From: Lophium mytilinum
Lineage: Eukaryota > Ascomycota > Dothideomycetes > Mytilinidiales > Mytilinidiaceae
DNA length: 64,000 nucleotides
Direction: 5' to 3'
Assembly (NCBI GenBank): GCA_010093605.1
Contig: MU004182.1
Coordinates: 1,211,032 to 1,275,031, forward strand
The notes under the pieces are model-generated. The model saw only the letters and a program-made list of their open reading frames with translations, was not told the origin of the DNA and did not search any database. Shown here piece after piece: positions 11,158 to 21,396 of this stretch. Every line of letters starts with the position of its first letter. Within the stretch, counting starts at the first letter, position 1. The position numbers were made by a program, and so were the translations under genes.

Positions 11158-12606
11158 ATGGACTCAACCTCCACAGCTGGCACATGGCTGCCCTTCACTA
11201 TAGTCACAGTATTCGGTATAGGCTCATTGATTTATTCTATGCGCCCTGCCACGAATGTGGCAGACCCTTTCCAGTGCAATAGCAATGCGAAACGCCTTGG
11301 AAGTTGGGCGCAATGGCAGAAGCCTCAAACCTCATGGCGGCGGGTTGCAAATTCACCTCTCCAAGGACCCACTATTGATGCCACACTTTCTGGCTTCTGT
11401 GGCGTTAATACTCTTCACCTCTCACGCCTTCCTCTGACGGATCACGGAGCAGCTGGGTGGACTGTCTTGCTATCAGTTTGTCATTCTCAGCCACCAGACT
11501 TAAGAGATCCCAACACCTCCGATCCGACTAGCAAAACATGTAGCAATGAGTGCGAAAAAAGTTGGCAGAAGATGCTCATTCCCAGTGCGCTCACTCCCCA
11601 TCGCGGCTTCGCATGCATCACAATTTCACGCGCGACGCTCATCACTCTCTTTTGCCTCACCAACGCACGTCCAGCCTTCCAATACAGCGGGCCTGCTGGA
11701 TTTCGGGCTGCGTACGCCTCATACTGTGGGCAATGGTATGTGACATGGCCTATTGGCGAGGCAGCATTTGTACACCTTGTACCGCATGACTCGCACAGCA
11801 CTGCGACAGATGTATACCCTTCTACTTTTGTTCAGCGCGTTGATCGCTGCGTAGAAATGGTAGTAGGGGTCATTACCGGACGAGAAATCCAGCTCGCGTT
11901 TTGTGGACGAAAGCCGCCTGGCGTATGGTTTCTTGAGTATGTCCCCAAGGGGTTTCCGGCTGCTCACGGTAGCCGCCACCTGTACAACATGATGGGCGGG
12001 AAGGTTTACGAGGTCGATTTTATGGCAGCACGGAAAAGAGATATTAGTGACCCAGACGGTATGCTTGAGCTACAGTTGCCGAGTACTGAAGAAGGCCGCC
12101 ATGTAACCATGTATGTGCCTGAAACGGAGGAAGCATTTATCAAGCACGCGCTAGATTGCCTTCCTTGGGCTTCGCTATCATGGAGCATACACCGCGGGAT
12201 GAGAGATATCCTTGTTGCGTACGCGAAGCCGGTGATGGACACCCACAGGAAAGAATTCGCCGCTATGCTGAAGGCCACCGTTTCAGACAAACCACAACTG
12301 CTCAATGCCAAGGGATGGAGCTTGTCCTTTGTATGCGACTCTATGGGAGACATGGCTGCAGATGCCGTTTTAGCTGGGAGGGGCAACTCGGGCGATTTGG
12401 TACGAGTGGTGACGGATATAGTCAAGGTAATCGCTACTGATTTAGCTGTGGACCCTCTGGATGAAAACTATTTTTGGAGAAGCGTAGATCGCCAGTTTGA
12501 TATTCAGGGCTTACTTGCGTTAACGAAACTTTTTGTACTTGAGTGGAGTGTGGACTTTGATTACCAGATGTATCACCATCTCCCAACATCATTATACTTC
12601 GGGTAG
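11158..12606 (+). CDS. Conserved fungal protein of unknown function, downstream of HET gene
   Basis: An uninterrupted frame encodes 482 residues. The N-terminus has one hydrophobic segment (about residues 10-28) that could be a membrane anchor or uncleaved signal. The middle contains an aromatic-rich stretch (YCGQWYVTWPIGEAAFVH). The C-terminal 170 residues contain LPWASLSWSIHRGMRDIL and DMAADAVLAGRGNSGDLVRVVTDI, which I associate with conserved but uncharacterised ascomycete proteins. No catalytic motif is recognised. It follows the HET gene on the same strand, so a functional link is possible but not shown. The first 80 residues are low in similarity-type features and might include an unrecognised intron or a wrong start. 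Existence of the gene is fairly sure; its function is unknown. Confidence 0.7.
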   Translation: MDSTSTAGTWLPFTIVTVFGIGSLIYSMRPATNVADPFQCNSNAKRLGSWAQWQKPQTSWRRVANSPLQGPTIDATLSGFCGVNTLHLSRLPLTDHGAAGWTVLLSVCHSQPPDLRDPNTSDPTSKTCSNECEKSWQKMLIPSALTPHRGFACITISRATLITLFCLTNARPAFQYSGPAGFRAAYASYCGQWYVTWPIGEAAFVHLVPHDSHSTATDVYPSTFVQRVDRCVEMVVGVITGREIQLAFCGRKPPGVWFLEYVPKGFPAAHGSRHLYNMMGGKVYEVDFMAARKRDISDPDGMLELQLPSTEEGRHVTMYVPETEEAFIKHALDCLPWASLSWSIHRGMRDILVAYAKPVMDTHRKEFAAMLKATVSDKPQLLNAKGWSLSFVCDSMGDMAADAVLAGRGNSGDLVRVVTDIVKVIATDLAVDPLDENYFWRSVDRQFDIQGLLALTKLFVLEWSVDFDYQMYHHLPTSLYFG

Positions 12607-12689
12607 ATATGACCACTTCCAACAACTCGTAGAGTTACTTTGGTGTCGAAGCGCCTTTACACATCCCAAGTAAGCACTTGGATGATAAT

Positions 12690-13127
12690 ATCATAACATC
12701 GCAGCAGTCGCTGTTATGACAATCATATTTCTGGCCTTAGCTTCGTCGCCATGCGCCGCGAGACACCGCTAGATCAAGGCGCGATTACTGCAGAGCATCT
12801 CTGGAATGCATCTTTTCGTTAGTTCGATGCCACACAGGAGGCAGGCATCGTTCCACATTGCTATGGTTGTGATCGCCCTCGCTACGCACCTCATTTCTGG
12901 ATTCGGGACATGGTGGGTGCGTGGCTCAGTTCGGCGAGAGAAAATGAAGTGTGGCGGGCGGCATTAGATTGATAACGTGGGGAAAAAAATGAAGGATAAA
13001 CTAGTTGAGGACCTGAAAAGCCTACGTATCGAGGGGCAAAAGCACGCCGGAGACGAGGAGGAAGTAGTTCGACCAACTGGCGCTGCTACTGAAGGCGATT
13101 ACACATCAGTGGGAAGCAACGACTAGG
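12690..13127 (+). pseudogene. Possible gene relic with one nonsense codon and one frameshift
   Basis: Reading from about 12690, a frame with protein-like composition runs through MRRETPLDQGAITAEHLW (ATG at 12751), crosses a single TAG and continues as GCDRPRYAPHFWIRDMVGAWL to a TGA near 12972. The +1-shifted frame then continues as a Lys/Glu-rich tail to a TAG at about 13125. A 4-base duplication (GAT TGAT) at the junction would explain the shift. No family is recognised. It may be a decayed neighbour of the conserved unknown gene upstream. Confidence is low because the frame is short. The rest of 12607-13296 shows nothing. Confidence 0.3.
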
Positions 13128-13296
13128 TCCTGTAGGATCAAATGGTTTACTCGTTCGACTAATGTAAGAGGTAGGAGAAGTAGGATGAGGTATACTGGGG
13201 AACTTTCGCGCTACACACGCCCCTTCTATTCAGTCAAAACCCCAGCCCTCCTTTCCAGTCGTTTGAATAATATCCGGTGATGTCCACCCACCCCTT

Positions 13297-16200
13297 TCAA
13301 TACCTGACGGGTACCTTGTAGAGCGGCACGTTCGAAAAATCGTTCTCGTCCCACCAGACTTTATTGCCCTCCAACCAAGCGCCTTGGTCCGTTGCGCTAA
13401 TCCCCGCAGCCTCGTTCTCCTCGATCTCGTTTTTACTCACCCCCATTTCATCTTTCGCCAACCACACCTTGGGCGTTTTGGAAGTAAACGCCGGATTTGT
13501 ATACGCGTTTTTGACATCGTCTTCTGAATACTCCGGCACCTCATCACCGGTGCCACCATCATCCGAAAGCCAGGTCTTCATTGCCTTGTGCGAGGCGAAA
13601 ACGTGAGGCTCAAAGAACTGCGCGACAGGGTCCACAACTTGCTTCGGGACTCTCATCTCCTGCCCGACACGCTGTACACGAGACGATGAGACATTTCCTT
13701 CTTCAGCGGCTGATAGCAGCGGAGTTTCTTCAGCTTCCTCGTCCGCCGCTTCGAGATCGGCCGGGAGGTACTTCTCGAGCGGGCTCAGTTGGTAATTCAT
13801 GGTGATGTTGTAGATGATGGTGACGCCAAGGAGAATAGCCGTCATCACGAGTGGCCCTGTGGCCTTGTGGATGCCGAACAGACCGATAAGGCACAGTTCT
13901 GCTACGTAGACTCCGGTGAGGAGCTGTTGGAGAGCACGAGTATAGCATTCGCCTTTCGTATCGATTTTGGTCTGGATCACGAAGAGCAAGTTGTGTCGGT
14001 AGCTGAGATAGTAAAAGAAGACACCGATGGCCGCAAATCCGAGGACAAGAGGAGCAATACAGGCATATGCAATGGCTAACATATATTAGATAAAGTAGCG
14101 AGAAGAAGTCGATGTATGATTTGACTCACCAATTATCGCAATATTTGTGAACTTAGGATACACATTACCCCATCCAATGCCTTTCAAGCTAGTATAACGA
14201 CTGTATTTCTGACGGGGTGTCTTGTCCATGAAGTAGTCGAAGAAGAGGTACGAGAAAAGGTCCGAGTAATTCAAGACATTCTTCGCGGCGGAGGCCGTTC
14301 CTTGAAGTATGATATACGTCAAGTAGAAATTTGACGCCTTTGGTATCTGCCTGGCGAGCATTTCCGGTACCCCGGCTGGATTTTGAGCAATTTGCGTTGC
14401 AACAGCAGCAGCCGCGGATGACAAAGATGTGACTAGAAAGACCTGTATGAATTGAAAGGCGTAGTACCAGTTTTGAACCTTTAATTCGGCTTGAGTATTC
14501 GTGGGTTGGCCACTTGACTTAGCAATCCCTAGAATAATAGCTTAGCGTGCAATTATTGTCTCTTGATAGCTTACTTACACCGGAAAATATTTGGAACATA
14601 GGAAACGAAGAGACTGGTCAAAAAGGGAGGCAGTAACCCGGTAAGGAGGCCAAGGATTGGAGCTGGTAGGTTGTTGATGAATCCCAGGAATTTGACTTTG
14701 TCTGTGAGATAATCAATATTAGAGATCGCTCCTATGACCGTGATAGGAATGGTCCAGAAGATGATAGTGGCCGCCACGAGAGCATTTGCAATGTAGCCCT
14801 GCGAGATACGACCAGCGGGATGAATAGTCAAGTTGTCCCAGATCACCTCTTTTGGCAGTACGCCAATGTATCTTGGGTTCATTGCGAGTACTTTGGAGGA
14901 AGGAAGCTGTTGGAACGCTTTCTGAGCGGCAGACTGTGTCGTAAACTCGACAAATACCGCGGAGTTACTGTGGTTGTCTGGTGCGGTATAAGACTTGCGA
15001 GCGTTCTCAACTTCGGAGGCTTTCTCCTCCACTTGCTTTCTCAACCACCCGATCTTATCAACCTTCTTCCCCGCGGGCTTGGTCAGGTATTTGGTTGGTC
15101 TTAATGACGTTTTGACTATGTCCGGAAGGCTAGCATAGTCTGGCGCTTCTCCGTTTCCTTGGCTTCTATTGGCTCGCACTTTTTTCTTATTCACGTTCGT
15201 CGACAATTCGAGTTCAGCACTCTCCAACTCTTCGACTTTTGAATTGCGACTTGACACTAAAGCTTCCAGAGCTTCAGACTTAGATACGGGCCAGAGTCTA
15301 GTAGCATCGTTGCCAAAGTTTTTGTGTAAGTTGTTCTCGTCGAGAGCAGACTTCGGAGCAGATAGAAACAGGACTGTCCGGGACGACAACCGAGTAGCAT
15401 TTGGTTTAGCTAGATGCCACGCCTGACGTAGGCCGACAAGCCATATGCGCTCGCGAGCTACCAAAAACATGATGAAGCCTGTACAGAAAGTAAGTGGGGT
15501 TCTCTTCGTATTGTTGCATCAACACCCTTACCAAAGAAGACCCATGCTATCACAGCGTGCGCATAAAGATGGCCGTTTTTGGCCTTGGCAACATTCCCGA
15601 TGGCAATTCTGTCCAATTGCTTGGCCTTCCCGCCTCCAGTATAATTCACAGGCATTAGTATCGGCCAGGTAAGACAAGCTCCCACAAAGCAAATGAAGAT
15701 GATGGTACGAAGGAATCGTAGGTAGAGATATGCATCGATCGACTGATGATGAAGCAGGAATTTATCGTCAAGAACTCTGAAAGTGTGTATCCAGTTGTAC
15801 CGTGACCGACTTGACAACGGTGTGCGGTCCCTTGAAGAGTCAGTGATGAGCATAGTTTTATAGTTTCTCGTACACTCACTTCTCTGGTACAATGCCGATG
15901 TAGGTTCTCGGCTTGTATATTCTGCGGTATCTATCCCGGATGAGGACGAATATAGCTAGGAATAATACAGCAGTCGCGACTGTTGGGATGAGTGTTGAAA
16001 CGATCGCAGTCAACGACGTCGAGCCCGGAAGCTAGATCTCAGTCAGTCTTTGACCATGCGTTTCGTTGTGTATAGGCATGGACGTAGGCGCATGAAGAAA
16101 CGACACTGACAGCACCCGAGGGGGAGTTCAAATGCAGTGATATAAGAAGTTCCGAACACGCATTCAACAGGCTGTTTCATTGAAACAGATTCACAAAAAA

Positions 16201-16348
16201 TATGTATCAAGATTGACTGAAAGCAAAGTGGAGAAAGATGCACAAGAAAAGCTATTGAATATACCTTTTTGTCCTTAGTATATGGTTCAAATTCGGCCAT
16301 GATGGCTGGACTGATGCCATCTGGGCTGAATAACGTTTGTGAAGCCAT
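13297..16348 (-). CDS. CSC1/OSCA-like osmosensitive cation channel (PHM7/RSN1 type)
   Basis: Six exons (16348-16265, 16031-15880, 15830-15532, 15478-14579, 14528-14130, 14075-13297) join in frame to 870 residues. The N-terminal part carries a first membrane helix (exon 2), then IYKPRTYIGIVPEK, then two more helices in exon 3 and the start of exon 4. A roughly 200-residue cytosolic RRM-like region follows, with HPAGRISQGYIAN at its end. The C-terminal channel domain (RSN1/DUF221) contains VPNIFRW, FYLTYIILQGTASAAKN and DKTPRQKYSRYTSLKGIGWG, all typical of the family. It is predicted to sit in the plasma membrane or endomembranes as a stretch- or osmolarity-gated cation channel. The tail of about 150 residues is acidic and cytosolic. 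All introns are 46-233 bases with clean borders. It diverges from the homocysteine methyltransferase gene across 330 bases. Confidence 0.93.
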
Positions 16349-16678
16349 GATGTAGACGTGTTGAGCGCGAGGGCAGGGGTGCTCGATGATATAGGGAGGA
16401 GGCGATGGCAGCCTTGGAGGATGCTTAGAGCTGGGTAATCTGAAACAACCCAGACGTCATGGCAGAAACTCGTGCGCTCTCTAATGGAGTAGGAATGGGG
16501 CCCGAAGAGGATTCGCAGCAGTGTGTTTTCTTGAAGTGTTGATGGAATAGCAAGGCGCAGCTTGAGAGCAAGCTCAAGCTCACCAAAATAGCAATGACGT
16601 CTGAAGCTATCCAATTGGTCTGTGCCACCTGCCGCCTTTCATGAAACGCCTGACGCAGAATCCTACAACAGACCCACG
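16349..16678. promoter_or_regulatory. Shared divergent promoter region
   Basis: This 330-base gap separates the start of the CSC1-like gene from the start of the homocysteine S-methyltransferase gene, so it must hold both promoters and both 5' leaders. It contains ATCCAATTGG near 16610, which reads as a CCAAT box on both strands. No open frame of interest is seen. Confidence 0.55.
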
Positions 16679-17638
16679 ATGCCCTTCCGCGACCCAGTAG
16701 CCGCTCTCCTGGCGGAAAAGACGACTATCATACTCGACGGCGCTCTTGCGACGGAACTCGAGGCTCGCGGACTAGACATATCCTCCCCAGTGTGGAGCGC
16801 CGGAGCTCTCGTGACGCATCCGTCCCTAATACGCGACATACATTTCTACTACTACCGTGCCGGAGCTGACGTCGCAATCACTTGTAGCTACCAGGCTACT
16901 CCCCAAGGCTTCCGCGAACACCTTGGGCTCGACGAAGACACGTCCATTGCCCTAATCAAGAAGAGCGTCGACCTCGCGAAACAGGCGCGAGAAGACGCAC
17001 TCTTCAACGTCCCCCCTCAATACGCTCGAAAGCTGCTAGTAGCCGGAAGCGTAGGCCCATATGGTGCCTATCTTGCGAACGGGTCGGAATACACCGGGGA
17101 CTATAGTGTTAGTACGAAGGACATGAAGGATTTCCACCGAGGTCGGATACAGGCTTTAGTGGACGCAGGTGTCGACTTGTTGGCATGCGAGACTCTCCCG
17201 AAGCTCTCAGAAGCGTCTGCTCTGGTCGAGCTACTCTCTGAAGAGTTTCCTGAGGTCGCAGCTTGGATGTCGTTCTCTCTTCGGCCAAATGACCCAAGCC
17301 ACATATCAGATGGTACACCAGTGGAGGACGTTCTCAAAGCCCTGAACTCTTCTCCCCAGGTGGTAGCAGTGGGCATGAATTGCATACCAACGAATCTGGT
17401 GGTGCCAGCTTTAAAATTTTGGAAGAATTATACGTCGAAGCCCTTGCTCTGCTATCCGAATTCGGGAGAGCGGTTTGATGCGGTCACCAAAACATGGGAG
17501 GGCAAGCTCTCAGAGAGTGCAGTGGTAGCAGATCTGGTCATCCCAGGACGCAGACACGGAGCAAAACTTATTGGTGGCTGCTGTAGAACGAACGCGACCG
17601 ACATCGAGAATATAGTAGCGGCTTTGAACACTAATTGA
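16679..17638 (+). CDS. Homocysteine S-methyltransferase
   Basis: A single exon encodes 319 residues from the ATG at 16679; the frame is open upstream only through a GTG and lacks an earlier ATG. The N-terminus has the family signature ILDGALATELEARG at residues 18-31. The zinc-binding cysteines are visible in GMNC (about residue 234) and in the C-terminal GGCC pair (about 300-301), and the ITCSYQA block is also present. Such enzymes methylate homocysteine to methionine using S-methylmethionine or AdoMet (yeast Mht1/Sam4, bacterial MmuM). Length matches the family (about 310-330). All zinc ligands are present, so activity is expected. Cytosolic; no targeting signal is seen. Confidence 0.92.
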   Translation: MPFRDPVAALLAEKTTIILDGALATELEARGLDISSPVWSAGALVTHPSLIRDIHFYYYRAGADVAITCSYQATPQGFREHLGLDEDTSIALIKKSVDLAKQAREDALFNVPPQYARKLLVAGSVGPYGAYLANGSEYTGDYSVSTKDMKDFHRGRIQALVDAGVDLLACETLPKLSEASALVELLSEEFPEVAAWMSFSLRPNDPSHISDGTPVEDVLKALNSSPQVVAVGMNCIPTNLVVPALKFWKNYTSKPLLCYPNSGERFDAVTKTWEGKLSESAVVADLVIPGRRHGAKLIGGCCRTNATDIENIVAALNTN

Positions 17639-17953
17639 CCGGAAAGCCACGTAAGGACTCATAAGTACTAGCAATTCTCAAACATAACTTCGCAATTGGC
17701 ATGCTCTTGGCAAAGCTGATGTCTCTTCCCTCCAGTTGAGATCCTTCCCTACAAGTTAATACCCTTTTAATCCAGTGGAAAAACTCAATCCGTCTGCATA
17801 TGTCTAGCGAGTGAAGTTAAACGCGGTGCGTTATACACACATCGTCACTTTAATGATACTATTTGTAGTCTTTGTGGGGGATTACTCAACGCGTTCTACC
17901 CTTCCTCCATAAGAAGTAATCCCAGTAGTTGCGAGTATATCAGTTCGTCATTT
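17639..17953. other. Intergenic
   Basis: 3' flank between the methyltransferase gene and the BTB pseudogene, which are convergent. Nothing recognised. Confidence 0.4.
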
Positions 17954-18703
17954 TCAAAAGCTTCTCCTACCAATCACGTGGACTTGCTTGAGTAGAGACC
18001 ACCGCTTCTGTCCTTCAAGTCTCTCATCCTCCCTATGCTTCTTCAACTCTGGTGAACTCGCTTTAACTTTGAGCTTCATACCATACATACCTACAAACCT
18101 AACCATCACATCCCACCCGATTTCCTCCGGCAAATCCCCCTACTTCGATTTCCGAACCGACTCACTCGAGGCGATACTCATCATTACAACGACAAGTAGC
18201 CGCCTAATAGCGTTGGGGCCAGCCGTCCCTTCGTGGATCGTTCTGGCAGCATCGCACGGTAGTGTCAGCGCTATTTGGGTATTGTAGATATCGACGAGGG
18301 CGCTCAACATTGTGATTCGGAAGCTAACGTCTATCAACTTGTCGCCGAGGGTGTAGAGATCGCAGAGGGGCTCGACTATTGCCCGCCCACAATCTTTGAA
18401 CTCGGTCTCCTCGTCTCTCTCGTATGCAAAATCCCTGTCATTCTTTCAGGCGTCGGGGTCCCCAGACCGTAACTCCAGGTGCGCCATGTCCAGCGAGATC
18501 TTCCCTCTGTTGAGGTATCCGATATAGGAGGCGAAGACCTCGGGGTCGTTGGTCGGGAGGATGATGAGAGGTTCGTCTGATTCCCTCCAGAAGACATTGA
18601 GGGCGGCTTGAAGGACTTTCGGGGGACTTGTGCGGAGGATGCGCTCATGGAATGAGAAAGATTGTTGGGCTAGCTTTTCGGCGATGCGGACTTCGATGAT
18701 TTA
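17954..18703 (-). pseudogene. BTB/POZ-domain gene broken by three in-frame stop codons
   Basis: One minus-strand frame reads as a fungal BTB protein from about 18700 to a stop at 17954. It starts with IIEVRIAEKLAQQSFSFHER, continues through LIILPTNDPEVFASYIGYL (domain core), then LYTLGDKLIDVSFRITML and TIHEGTAGPNAIRRLL, which match the order of motifs in the intact BTB genes of this window. Three stops interrupt the frame: TAA at 18701-18703, TGA at 18446-18448 and TAG at 18140-18142. No frameshift is needed, which suggests point mutation and is compatible with RIP or recent loss. The initiating region and any first exon are not identifiable. It lies 0.7 kb from an intact BTB gene in the same orientation. 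Confidence 0.8.
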
Positions 18704-19385
18704 GCCTCTGTGAAAGATGATAGGTTGGTGATGGGAGAGTGTGACCGAGGAAGCTGACGGACCGGAAGTATTTCATGTGGCGCACCCTGGAGTGTTTGAT
18801 GTCGGCAGGACGCGTGTCTGAGATTAGCGTAGGTTCTGCAGAGAAGGAGCGTGGGTAGTGTAAGAGGAAAATGTACCGTTACTGATCTTAGAGAGTTAGT
18901 TCAAAAGCTGATAATGTGAAAGTAGTAGTAAATTCTAGAGTTGAGGTGTTCTGTCATCTCTACCGTGGCAGGCCGCTTCATTGACCGCAGATCTTGAAAC
19001 TCTCCATATTTCAGGGGGCCGTTGTGAGCCGTGCCAGTGATGCGGCTGCCTTTCAGGTAGAAGACATTGTCCATAGATTACATCCTACTGCAAGGCTTCT
19101 GTGGGTCAGTCTTTCATCTTGTTGCTTTCAGGATGTGAGCAGTATTTCAGCTTGTAACATGAAGGAGGGTAACACGGAGATCTTTAAGGAGGCATATATT
19201 TGCTAAAGCCACCCAGGGTCACAAGTCTTCGTTTTCGTCGCACATGATACCCGCCCGCAAGTGATTCGCTTGATGCCTCGCTTTCGAATTACCCTTTCAA
19301 CATGGTTTGCCAATATCGGAATGTCCAACATGCCACCCATCCAGCCGTATCATCGAGTCTGGGGGCCTCGATATTCCAAAAGCGT
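18704..19385. other. Intergenic between BTB pseudogene and BTB gene
   Basis: No gene is recognised. This may contain the lost 5' exon and promoter of the BTB pseudogene and the 3' flank of the intact BTB gene. Confidence 0.4.
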
Positions 19386-20193
19386 TCACGTCGAAGGTCC
19401 GTTGATGGGACTCAGTTCATGGGTGTGAGTTTCGTTGTTCTCCTTTCGACTCTCCTGATTGACCGGCTCATGATATCTTTTCGTACCGACCCTCTTGAGC
19501 GGATCGTAGCTTGGCAGCGGTCGAAACTGCCCCATGCAGACGGCAAGGTCCCAAATGAACTCGACGGGGAATTCGTCTAGATTCCTGTCCTTGAGCCAGC
19601 TTCCAACAGTGTGATTTGTGAACATGTCGACAAGAAGGCGCCTTGCAGGAGACGATGCGAGAGTACCACTGTAGAAGGTCCTAATGCTGGAAGGTGCAGG
19701 ATAATAGAGCATGTCACCTTCTTTGGGATTCACGGTTGCTAGCATCCAATCGGTGATGTCATTCTTGCACTGAGGATCTTGCATCTTTTCCGCGAAGACG
19801 TAGAGCTTGCTCACAGCATTATAGTCTGCAGGTGCGTTCGAAGGCCGGTAATGGTCGAGAGATGGTTTGCCAAAGTAGAGATGTGCCACGTAGTCACGGA
19901 ACACGTTGGGGTCGTCATCGGGCAGCTTGATGATTCGATCATCGGATTCCTTCCATTTTCCGTTCAAGGCAACCGCAAAAAACTTCGACCGGGAGCAGAG
20001 CAGCGTATCATGAACCGAGAAAGCTTCCGCTTCTGCGCCGACCTGTACCATGACGGTTGTGTTGCCGAGTCTACTCAAGGGTTAGAATGTCGCCAGATCA
20101 TTCCCGAGTTGAACTGTTCAAATGCAATACGTACTCGGAGAATCCGTACTGGGAGAGCTTTCTCTTCAGACCCTGAGTCTGTTGGGGCGGCAT
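19386..20193 (-). CDS. BTB/POZ-domain protein
   Basis: Exons 20193-20135 and 20073-19386 are joined by a 61-base intron (GTACGT...TTGAG) and give 248 residues; the first exon supplies MPPQQTQGLKRKLSQYGFS. The BTB domain (about residues 22-125) shows the fungal pattern FSVHDTLLCSRSKFF, then LPDDDPNVFRDYVAHLYFG, then LYVFAEKMQD. The C-terminal part has the SPARRLLVDMF and FPVEFIWDLA motifs common to this fungal family. These small proteins have no attached Kelch, MATH or zinc-finger domain. Some BTB proteins recruit cullin-3 ligases, but no function is known for this subgroup. It is one of three intact family members in the window. The ATG-proximal intron is inferred from frame and splice consensus. 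Confidence 0.87.
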
Positions 20194-21396
20194 GTTCGTC
20201 GCAACACGCCTCGGGCGAGGAGGTTGTGGTGGTGAAGTGGAAAGGAGAGATGAGATCGCTGATGCGAGTTGTTGATGGAAACGGTAGCCGCGCGGATCTA
20301 GCCGCGGATCCCTTTCACTTCACCTTGCCACGACTTCACCCACTCGCAATCTGGACTTGGTGACATGTCAAATGCTACTGCAATATTGCAGGACACGAGA
20401 CCCCGAAAGGAGGAAGTTGGTGGGGTGGAGGTGACTGCTCTGCCACGGATTTACGAGTCTCTAAGCGGATTGGATGAAAGTGAGCGAACAAATTTTGAGA
20501 AGATATCAGTACTTATTCTTGCTCTTCATAGCTTTATAGGGGTTCTCAGCCGTACAATCATTACTAATGCTCTCAATAGACAAATGTGCGTCACTGTTCC
20601 CTCCCCGTCCTATCTCGAACCTTCGCCAGGCCACTTCTTAATACGCTGGTTCACCCTCACGGGGAAGTTATGATGTCGGTGTCTAGATGCCTGGCTCAGC
20701 CTTTCAAGGGACAACATGACCGACGCGTTATGTCGTTGACCGCGTGAAAGTAGACCCTCTAGCACAACACGTAGTGGTTTGACGCGCAAATGTCAGTCCC
20801 AAAGAACCACAAAACAAGCGACTACCTGTGACTCAGGACTATGGATGAACGTGGAATACGAAGTACGAAGGTATTTACGTAGGAGATTGCTCAACACCCC
20901 TCTAAAGACCGACGACGCGAAGGGAAAGACCGGTGTTTGCGGTGATACTCGCCTTCGCGGCGGAAAATGGGCGGAACGGATTAATAAAGCCATGTTTACT
21001 CGCAATTAGCTTCTGAAAGCTTGGAGGTCCAGCTTTTGTACGAGCAGCTGAAGTAAAAGTGGGACCTGCTCGGCGTTCTTGTCCACGCACCAGGAGTTGA
21101 CCGCGGACATCGCTTCGGGGATGGCTGCCACGTTTTGTACAACCCCAAAAGTCCGGTCGGTCTTCGGGCACAAGCCGTCGCCCTTCGCTACCGCATCATC
21201 GAATGCAGCGAGACTAGGCGCGTACTAAGATCCTAGCAGCAGATATATGAACGCCTTTCCATCTGATACAATGCCATTATCAATTAACTACTAATCTCTC
21301 GCCTTCCATTGTCTTTTTTTCTAGATTTCCATTGCATCTTTGTCTTTCATACTTATACCCATCAGCAAGCATACAGCAATCCTTCTCTTCTCTAAC
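20194..21396. other. Intergenic between divergent genes, possible coding fragment at 20365-20600
   Basis: The gap holds the promoters of the BTB gene and the MFS gene. A plus-strand frame starting at 20365 reads as protein-like (LPRIYESLSGLDESERTNFE) for about 75 codons to a possible GTGCGT donor near 20586, but no continuing exon was found. It could be a gene fragment. The rest shows nothing. Confidence 0.35.
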
